Shown here in pieces: positions 58,647 to 64,000 of a stretch of 64,000 nt of DNA (the stretch's first letter is position 1; each line of letters starts with the position of its first letter). Made by a program: the position numbers and the translations under genes. The DNA is from Hansschlegelia quercus (GTDB lineage Bacteria > Pseudomonadota > Alphaproteobacteria > Rhizobiales > Methylopilaceae), in NCBI RefSeq assembly GCF_004310425.1, contig NZ_SIUB01000003.1, forward strand, positions 124,001 to 188,000, read 5' to 3'. A model generated the notes under the pieces. That model saw only the letters and a list, made by a program, of their open reading frames with translations. It searched no databases and had not been told where the DNA came from.

Positions 58647-59090
58647 TCAGCGGTTGGTGGACCGGCCCGACCGGAACGCCGCCTCAAAAGCGCCTTGAGC
58701 CGTCGTCGCCGAGCAGACAATTGCCGCTGAAGCACGATTGAGATCGCCGGACCTGCAGGAGCCGCGGGCCGGGATGGCGTTCGGCTCGGCGCCGGGCGCG
58801 CCGATATTCACGAAGCCCACGGGCCATGTGGTCTCGTCGCCCTGCGCGTGCTCGTCCGCCACGCGGCCGCTGAAGCCGATCATCGTCTGTCCCGAAGTGA
58901 AGATCAGGAAGAGGGCGCCGTCCGGGAGCGTCATCCTCGTGAGCTTGCCCCCGCAGGAGCCCACCGCGTCCTCACCGGCGAGGACGAGCTTCGTGCATGA
59001 GCCGCGCACCGACGTCGCGCCCTGAGCGTCCTGAGCCGATGCGGGCGCGGCGAGGCAGAGAAGGGCCGCCACGGCTGCGAGCAATCTCAT
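58647..59090 (-). CDS. exported protein of unknown function
   Basis: 147 residues with a clear signal peptide (RLLAAVAALLCLAAPASAQD) and a mature domain with four Cys (SCTK, SCGG, SCRS, VCSA), probably two disulfides. Segments TRMTLPDGALFLIFTSGQTMIGFSG suggest a beta-rich fold. ATG 59090; the longer frame upstream to 59426 is antisense to the next gene and unlikely to be coding. On the same strand and upstream of the repeat-protein gene; whether they share a transcript is unclear because the AT-rich gap lies between. Confidence 0.8.
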   Translation of the reverse strand: MRLLAAVAALLCLAAPASAQDAQGATSVRGSCTKLVLAGEDAVGSCGGKLTRMTLPDGALFLIFTSGQTMIGFSGRVADEHAQGDETTWPVGFVNIGAPGAEPNAIPARGSCRSGDLNRASAAIVCSATTAQGAFEAAFRSGRSTNR

Positions 59091-59190
59091 GAGGTCCACC
59101 TCATTCAAGGTCCGCGATTCGATGGCGCGGTATACCTCTCCTGCCCACGCGAGCCTATCGGACGGTGGATCGCTTCGGTTCCGCGCCCAT

Positions 59191-59442
59191 ATGCAGGCGA
59201 TGGGAACGAACACGGACGATGGTTTCATCATCGAGAGCCGCTCGAAAAGCGGCGACGCCGACGCCTCGCAAGGCGCGCGAACGCTCAGACTCATCGCCTT
59301 GGCGCTCGATGAGGCGGAGGCTCTCCAGATTGCCGAACGCGACCTGCCCGGCTGGGAGCATGCGATCGTGGAAAGCGGCCGAGACGTTCGAGCCCAGGCG
59401 GCGCGCTTGGGCGTGGAGCCTGGCACCAGTCAGCGGATCTAG
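59191..59442 (+). CDS. small hypothetical protein
   Basis: About 83 residues from ATG 59191 (MQAMGTNTDDGFIIESRSKS), with a helical, acidic C-terminal half (LRLIALALDEAEALQIAERDLPGWEHAIVE). The frame is open upstream to ATG 59089, which would overlap the divergent gene. No domain recognised, no signal or membrane segment. Moderate coding likelihood only. Confidence 0.45.
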   Translation: MQAMGTNTDDGFIIESRSKSGDADASQGARTLRLIALALDEAEALQIAERDLPGWEHAIVESGRDVRAQAARLGVEPGTSQRI

Positions 59443-59491
59443 CCGAGCGTTCCTGTCGCTCGTGCGGCGCTGATGCGCATCTAACGTCCGA

Positions 59492-59776
59492 TCAGATAAG
59501 CGCCGCCAAGGCGAATAGCGGGATCAGGATGAACGGCGCGAAGACGATCAGATTCCATGTGAGCTGCCGCCGTCGCTCCGTGCGCTCGTAGTCTGCGAAG
59601 GCGTTCATCCATTCCGGACGGGAGAGGCTTGGAGCCGAAGTCGCTGCAACCTGAAGCTCTTTCGCCCGGACGAGCGGCTGCCGCTCGTCTTCGACGCGGG
59701 CGACTTCGATCAACTGGTCCGGCGTGATGCTGCCGATGAGGTCGCGGGCGCGGCTCTCGCTGCAGATGATGGTCAT
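59492..59776 (-). CDS. small hypothetical membrane protein
   Basis: 94 residues from ATG 59776 (MTIICSESRARDLIGSITPD), with a single C-terminal transmembrane helix (LIVFAPFILIPLFALAALI) preceded by a basic ERTERRRQ segment: a tail-anchor-like topology with the body in the cytoplasm. The frame is open to 59860. No domain recognised. The gap to 59940 shows no clear signals. Confidence 0.55.
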   Translation of the reverse strand: MTIICSESRARDLIGSITPDQLIEVARVEDERQPLVRAKELQVAATSAPSLSRPEWMNAFADYERTERRRQLTWNLIVFAPFILIPLFALAALI

Positions 59777-59940
59777 GCCGGAGGAGCCGTTCCGCAGGTT
59801 AACGGCGTATGCAGGACTCCCCACGTGCTGGCCTCGACTACAATCTTGCCGAGTAGACATGGCACAGCCGATCGTCGGGCGCAGAACATCCTGAATTTAC
59901 TGTTAACGACTGCAGCGCCTTGCCATTTCGGCTCGCACCG

Positions 59941-60822
59941 TCAGACCTCCACCCGCCACTCGAATGTCGCGGTTGCGCCCGGCTTGAGGCGGGACACGCC
60001 CGGCTTGTCGATGAATGCGCCATCCCAGCCTTGCGGGCTCGCCATGCCGCGCCATGGCTCGATGCAGAGGAAGGGCGCGCCGGAGGGCGGCGACCAGACG
60101 CCGAGATCGTCGTAGCCGCGCCATGAGATCGTCAGCGCTCTTGCGATTCCGCCCTCGGGCGCAACGGCGACATAGCGGACGGAGCGGCTCGACAGTGAGG
60201 GCATCACCACCGCGTCGTTCGCGAACAGCTCGGGCATGAGCGTCATGGTCCGCCCGCCGAACGGCAGCGGTTGTTCCGGTCCGAGCAGGCCGCCGATGAC
60301 CGAGCGCGACGGGCCCGTCTCCTGGGCTGCGAATTCGAGGACATGCGCCTCCTTGGGAACTCCCTCCACGAGGGGCCAGCGGAAGCCCGGATGCGCGCCG
60401 ATCGAGAACGGCAGCACGGCGTCCGCCGAAGGGTTCGTCACCCGAGCCGTGGCGGCGAACGAAGCGCCCTCGACGCGGTAGTCGAGCTCGAGGCGGAATG
60501 CGAAAGGGTACTTGTCGCGCGTCGTCTTGTCGTCGGAGAACGCGAGCCGCGCCCGGTCCGAAGATCGTTCGAGCCATTCGAACTGCGCGTCCCGGGCAAA
60601 ACCGTGCTGGGTCAGCCGGTAGGCCTCACCGCCGCTTCGCAGCGTATCGCCGGCAAGCCGCCCGACGATCGGAAACAGCACGGGCGCGTGGCGCGGCCAC
60701 TCAGGGCCCGCCTGCCAGAGCAGCTCCGTCCCCGCGGCGTCCTTGAGGCTGACGGGCTCAGCGCCCTTCGCTGCGATCACGACCGAGACGGCTGACGATG
60801 CGATCCGATGGGTTTCCGGCAA
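59941..60822 (-). CDS. aldose 1-epimerase-family protein
   Basis: Galactose-mutarotase-like beta-sandwich enzyme interconverting sugar anomers, or a glucose-6-phosphate 1-epimerase relative. LLWQAGPEWPRHAPVLFPIVGRL near residue 34, THGFARDAQF-like QHGFARDAQFEWLE (conserved His), and FSIGAHPGFRWPL (second His, acting as acid) are present; the C-terminal LCIEPWRGMASPQGWDG carries the catalytic Glu. The start is TTG at 60820-60822, decided by a strong GGAGGAG about eight bases upstream; a GTG at 60876 lacks one. 293 residues. Confidence 0.88.
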   Translation of the reverse strand: MPETHRIASSAVSVVIAAKGAEPVSLKDAAGTELLWQAGPEWPRHAPVLFPIVGRLAGDTLRSGGEAYRLTQHGFARDAQFEWLERSSDRARLAFSDDKTTRDKYPFAFRLELDYRVEGASFAATARVTNPSADAVLPFSIGAHPGFRWPLVEGVPKEAHVLEFAAQETGPSRSVIGGLLGPEQPLPFGGRTMTLMPELFANDAVVMPSLSSRSVRYVAVAPEGGIARALTISWRGYDDLGVWSPPSGAPFLCIEPWRGMASPQGWDGAFIDKPGVSRLKPGATATFEWRVEV

Positions 60823-60973
60823 TGACGGCTCCTCCGGCCAGGACGGCCGCCCGCAGCTTCGACTGTGGGACGTCACGCACGCAAGCGCCGCTAACGCAGG
60901 GGTCCCGTTATGGAAACGGCAAAGCCCTGGTGGGCTCCGCCGTTCTCATTGGCGCAGGGCGCGGAGGAAGGCG

Positions 60974-62446
60974 TCAGGCTGCTTCAGCCGCTGCCGCGCG
61001 GACGTTTCGTGCGGCTTCGTCGACGTCGCTGGTCGATCGGGAGATCAGGCCCATGCTTTGCGCCACCTGCGCCACGCCTTCCGAGGCCGTATGCATCGTG
61101 GCGGACATGTCGCGCGTCACGGCGGTCTGCTCCTCCACTGACGCCGCGATGCTCGCCGAGACTTGGTTGAGCGTGCGGATCGTACTCCGGATGACGTCAA
61201 TCGCCGTGACGGCGCCGGCTGTGGCGGCCTGCGTGGCGCTGATCTGCTTGCGGATCTGCTCAGTGGCCTTGGCGGTCTGCTCGGCCAGCGTCTTCACCTC
61301 ATGGGCGACGACGGCGAAGCCTTTTCCCGACTCCCCCGCCCGCGCCGCTTCGATGGTGGCGTTGAGCGCAAGCAGATTGGTCTGGCCGGCGATGCCGTGG
61401 ATCAAGGTGACGACGTCATCGATCGCCCGCGCCTGCTCGCTCAGGCCGGTGACGATGTCGCTGGTGCGCTGGGCCTCATCGACCGCCTGCGTGCAGATGG
61501 CCGAGGCCTGATGGACCTGCTGGCTGATCTCTGACACGGCGGCGGACATCTCCTCCGCGCCTGCGGCGACGGCCTGGATGTCGGTCGACACCTGGGTCAC
61601 GGCGTTTGCGACGTCGGCCGTTTGCACGTTCACGCCGGCGATCGAGTCGCCGATTGTGTTGAGGCCGCTGGTGATCACCGCTTGCATCGCCTCGCGCCGG
61701 CGCCGGGCGGTCACCTGGGGCGTGATGTCGGTCGCAAACTTCACGATCTCGAAGACGCCGCCAGCGCCGTCGAAGACGGGATTGTAGGTCGCCTGGATCC
61801 AGACCTCGCGGCCGCCTTTGCCGATGCGCAGGAATTCGGCGCTCTGGTACTCGCCCCTGCGAAGCGCCTCCCAGAACGCTTCGTAGGCGCGCCCCTCGCG
61901 TTCGTCGGCGCTCACGAACATCGAGTGGTGGCGGTCCTTGATCTCCTCGAGCGTGTAGCCGAGCGCGTTCAGGAAGTTCGCGTTCGCATGGAGGATCCTG
62001 CCGTTCGGCTCGAACGAGATCACGGCCTGGGAGCGGTTGAGCGCCTCGCGCTGACCCGCATAGGAAAGCGACAGCAGCTTTCGCGCGGTGATGTCAGACG
62101 CGACCTTGATCACCTTGTAAGGAACGCCGCGGCGATCCTTGACCGGGCTGTAGCTACCCTGAATCCAAACCTCACGGCCGCCTTTGCCGATCCGGCGGAA
62201 CTCACCGCTCTGGAACTCGCCGCGCGCGAGCGCCGCCCAGAAACCTTTATACGCCTCGCCTTTGACGTCGGCGGGATCGACGAACAGCGCGTGCTTGGCG
62301 CCTTTCAGTTCTTCCGCGGCGTAGCCGAAGAGCGTCAGGAAGTTGGCGTTCGCGCTGAGGATCGCGCCTTGAAGATCGAATTCGATGATCGCCTGGGAGG
62401 CGTGTTGCGCCCGCAGGATCGCGCCTGCATCGTCACGTCCGAACAT
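60974..62446 (-). CDS. soluble methyl-accepting chemotaxis protein with two PAS domains
   Basis: 490 residues with no transmembrane segment. Two PAS domains in tandem ([23 protein letters not shown] and [23 protein letters not shown]) share the PAC-end motif [12 protein letters not shown], showing a recent duplication. The receptor's signalling tip is [40 protein letters not shown] near residue 355. It would sense a cytosolic ligand or redox/oxygen cue through the PAS cofactor. A near-CtrA box lies 70 bases upstream. No che genes are adjacent. Confidence 0.92.
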   Translation of the reverse strand: MFGRDDAGAILRAQHASQAIIEFDLQGAILSANANFLTLFGYAAEELKGAKHALFVDPADVKGEAYKGFWAALARGEFQSGEFRRIGKGGREVWIQGSYSPVKDRRGVPYKVIKVASDITARKLLSLSYAGQREALNRSQAVISFEPNGRILHANANFLNALGYTLEEIKDRHHSMFVSADEREGRAYEAFWEALRRGEYQSAEFLRIGKGGREVWIQATYNPVFDGAGGVFEIVKFATDITPQVTARRRREAMQAVITSGLNTIGDSIAGVNVQTADVANAVTQVSTDIQAVAAGAEEMSAAVSEISQQVHQASAICTQAVDEAQRTSDIVTGLSEQARAIDDVVTLIHGIAGQTNLLALNATIEAARAGESGKGFAVVAHEVKTLAEQTAKATEQIRKQISATQAATAGAVTAIDVIRSTIRTLNQVSASIAASVEEQTAVTRDMSATMHTASEGVAQVAQSMGLISRSTSDVDEAARNVRAAAAEAA

Positions 62447-62515
62447 TCCGCAGCCCTTTTGAGGTTTGTGAAGGTCCGCGCCCCCTGCGGTAAAGACACT
62501 GATCGCAAGTTGAGC

Positions 62516-62530
62516 TTAAGGTTGCATTAC
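62516..62530. promoter_or_regulatory. near-match CtrA box upstream of the chemoreceptor
   Basis: TTAAGGTTGCATTAC is TTAA-N7-TTAC, one base from the CtrA consensus, 70 bases upstream of the chemoreceptor start (minus strand). Motility and chemotaxis genes are typical CtrA targets in alphaproteobacteria. Confidence 0.4.
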
Positions 62531-62563
62531 GGGTAAGTTGATCGGATGACGATCGGCCGAGAG

Positions 62564-63148
62564 CTACCGCTTCGAGGCCGCCTTACGGATGCGCACGTAA
62601 AGCGCTCCGCCGCCGCCATGAACCGGGTCGGCCTCCTCGTAGCCTATGACGACCTGCCGCGCCGCGGGCGAGCTCAGCCATAGAGGGACCGAGCGACGAA
62701 GGACGCCGCGCTCTTCGCCGAAAAGCGTCCCCTCCGCGGAAGGCCGGCCCTTGCCGGTGATCACCAGCACAACGCGCGCGCCTCCCGCTTGCGCGCCGAG
62801 AAGGAAAGACGCGAGGCGGCGATGCGCCTCGTCCTGGCGAAGGCCGTGCAGGTCGATGCGGGCGTCAACCGCGACCACGCCGCGTGCGAGCCGCCGGCGC
62901 ATCCGGGGTTCGAGCGGCGCCAGCGGCGGCGGCTTCGGCGCGACGGGCGTCGCTGCTTTCGGTGGCGGCGATGACCGCTTCGGCGCGGCCTGCGGCTTTT
63001 CGGAAGCGGGGACCTCCGGCGGCGCCGCGGCCGGCTGTGGCTCGGCCTTGGCGCGCCGTCGGCCGGGCATCGGCTTTACGCTCTCGACGACCTTGGTCCA
63101 GAGCGCCAGCTCGGCCTCCGAGACAACGCGTCGGCGGCGACCCGTCAT
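62564..63148 (-). CDS. Smr-domain (MutS2-like C-terminal) protein
   Basis: 194 residues: an Arg-rich start (TGRRRRVVSEAELALW), a long Pro/Ala linker and a C-terminal Smr domain with IDLHGLRQDEAHRRLASFL near residue 98 and VITGKGRPSAEG, the DxH and TGxG motifs of the nuclease-like fold. ATG 63148 overlaps the mltA stop (ATGA). mltA-smr is a conserved pair in Hyphomicrobiales, next to the origin region. Smr proteins may act on ribosome-stalled mRNA in bacteria where studied. Confidence 0.9.
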   Translation of the reverse strand: MTGRRRRVVSEAELALWTKVVESVKPMPGRRRAKAEPQPAAAPPEVPASEKPQAAPKRSSPPPKAATPVAPKPPPLAPLEPRMRRRLARGVVAVDARIDLHGLRQDEAHRRLASFLLGAQAGGARVVLVITGKGRPSAEGTLFGEERGVLRRSVPLWLSSPAARQVVIGYEEADPVHGGGGALYVRIRKAASKR

Positions 63149-64000
63149 CGCGCCGTCTCGATCTTCGGAAGCAGAACATAAAAGTCGGCTTCGTCGCGCA
63201 TCGCTCCGGCGATCGCGCCCGCTTGGTCGCCCGAGCCGACAAACAGGTCGCCGCGGGCGGGGCCGAGGATGGCGGAGCCGGTGTCCTGCGCCACCAGCAG
63301 CCGGTGGAGATCGGCGCCGTCCGGCGCGCGACCTGCGACAAAAACCGGAAGGCCATAGGGCCACAGCGTCTGATCGACGGCGAGGCTGCGGCCGGCGGTC
63401 AGCGGCGTCTTCTGTGCGCCACGCGGACCGTCCTCGGGCCGGAGCGATCGATCGATGCGGAAGAAGATGTACGATTTGTTCTGCCGCATCAGCTCGCGCC
63501 CCTCGGCCTCGTGGTCCGCAAGCCAGGCGCGGATCGACGCCATCGTCGCCGTCTGCGGCGTCATGATCCCGCGCTCGACGAGCAGCCGCCCGATGGCGGT
63601 GAAAGGCCATCCGTTCTTGCCGTCATAAGCGATCCTGAGCGCGGTCCCGTCGGCGAGCCGCACGCGGGCCGAGCCCTGCACGTGGGTGAAAAAGGCGTTG
63701 ATCCGGTCGGCGTAAAGGAGTTCGAGCCTGCGCCCGGCAAGCGCCCCGTCTTCGATCGCCGCCCGTGTCGGAAAGGGCTCGAGCCCAGCTGCGGTGCGCC
63801 GCGCGGCGCTGAGACCGGCGGGCAGGCCGGAGGCCACGACGCCGGGGTCGAGCGAGACGAGATCATCTGGCCGCGCCAGCAGCGGCGTGTCGAACCGGCC
63901 GTCCGGCTTCAGCGAGCCCTCGATTTCCGGCTCGTAATAGCCCGTCAGCCGCCCGCGGCCGATCAGGACCGGCTGAAAGATGTCCTCGAAGAACGATCGT
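63145..64000 (-). CDS. mltA: membrane-bound lytic murein transglycosylase A (5' end outside the window)
   Basis: The frame is open from the stop at 63145 to the window edge. The first in-window residues include GRGRLTGYYEPEIEGSLKPDGR, the conserved MltA segment, then ARVRLADGTALRIAYDGKNGWPF, SYIFFRI and the 3D-domain VAGRAPDGADLHRLLVAQDTGSAILGPARGDLFVGSGD near the C-terminus, with catalytic Asp residues. The N-terminal signal region is missing because it is cut by the right edge. Removes anhydro-muropeptides during wall turnover. It overlaps smr by four bases. Confidence 0.93.
   Translation of the reverse strand, partial: RSFFEDIFQPVLIGRGRLTGYYEPEIEGSLKPDGRFDTPLLARPDDLVSLDPGVVASGLPAGLSAARRTAAGLEPFPTRAAIEDGALAGRRLELLYADRINAFFTHVQGSARVRLADGTALRIAYDGKNGWPFTAIGRLLVERGIMTPQTATMASIRAWLADHEAEGRELMRQNKSYIFFRIDRSLRPEDGPRGAQKTPLTAGRSLAVDQTLWPYGLPVFVAGRAPDGADLHRLLVAQDTGSAILGPARGDLFVGSGDQAGAIAGAMRDEADFYVLLPKIETAR

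Noticed and set aside
59089-59190. Longer start for the small protein at 59191-59442
   Set aside because: It would overlap the start of the divergent exported-protein gene, and the added residues look random.

Overview
The window is a GC-rich, gene-dense piece of an alphaproteobacterial main chromosome, most likely from the Hyphomicrobiales (Rhizobiales). The evidence is gene order: mutM-hemE followed by an origin-like gap and the PPDK/PEP-synthase regulator, then maf-aroE-coaE-dnaQ; the block holA-parB-parA-rsmG-mnmG-mnmE with parS sites; rpmH-rnpA-yidC-engB; and smr-mltA at the right edge. TTAA-N7-TTAA boxes of the CtrA type occur in several intergenic gaps. Crotonyl-CoA carboxylase/reductase points to the ethylmalonyl-CoA pathway. 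No rRNA, CRISPR array, phage or transposase gene was recognised.

Layout. 0-6 kb: origin-proximal core genes, with the predicted oriC between hemE and the PPDK regulator. 6-13 kb: an FAD amine oxidoreductase, an EmrAB-type efflux pair behind two identical TetR-type operators, a DUF2236 protein and ccr. 13-20.3 kb: holA and the partition/tRNA-modification block with two parS sites. 20.3-31.5 kb: a DUF255 thioredoxin protein, gamma-glutamyltransferase, a TadD-like lipoprotein behind a CtrA box, pyrE, trmD, rplS, a thioredoxin-TPR protein, type II NADH dehydrogenase and a 27-residue membrane microprotein. 31.6-37 kb: the FtsX-type ABC permease/ATPase with a divergent TesA-like esterase, thpR and a sulfotransferase. 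37-47.7 kb: leuD, a PLP decarboxylase, a CorC-like CBS protein, a HisE-like protein, ExbB-ExbD-TonB, EngB and YidC-RnpA-L34. 47.7-49.3 kb: a histidine kinase and tRNA-Arg(ACG). 49.5-59.9 kb: a more accessory stretch. 59.9-64 kb: an aldose epimerase, a soluble two-PAS chemoreceptor, Smr and MltA (cut by the window edge).

The least explained object is a predicted secreted protein of 973 residues (55523-58444, minus strand). It carries 24 copies of a short strand-like motif (consensus A-x-V/I-x-V-L-N) separated by Gly/Ser/Ala/Pro linkers, mostly arranged as an alternating two-unit super-repeat. It converges on an outer-membrane beta-barrel gene that lies behind a perfect CtrA-type box, and its own AT-rich upstream gap holds a near-match. 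I infer a cell-cycle-linked surface or matrix (possibly amyloid-like) protein with an outer-membrane partner; this is a hypothesis.

Dispersed palindromic repeats of three kinds (A, B, C) sit in many intergenic gaps. They extend open frames artificially, or really, at the ends of several genes (FtsX permease, EngB, PLP decarboxylase), which matters for start and stop calls.
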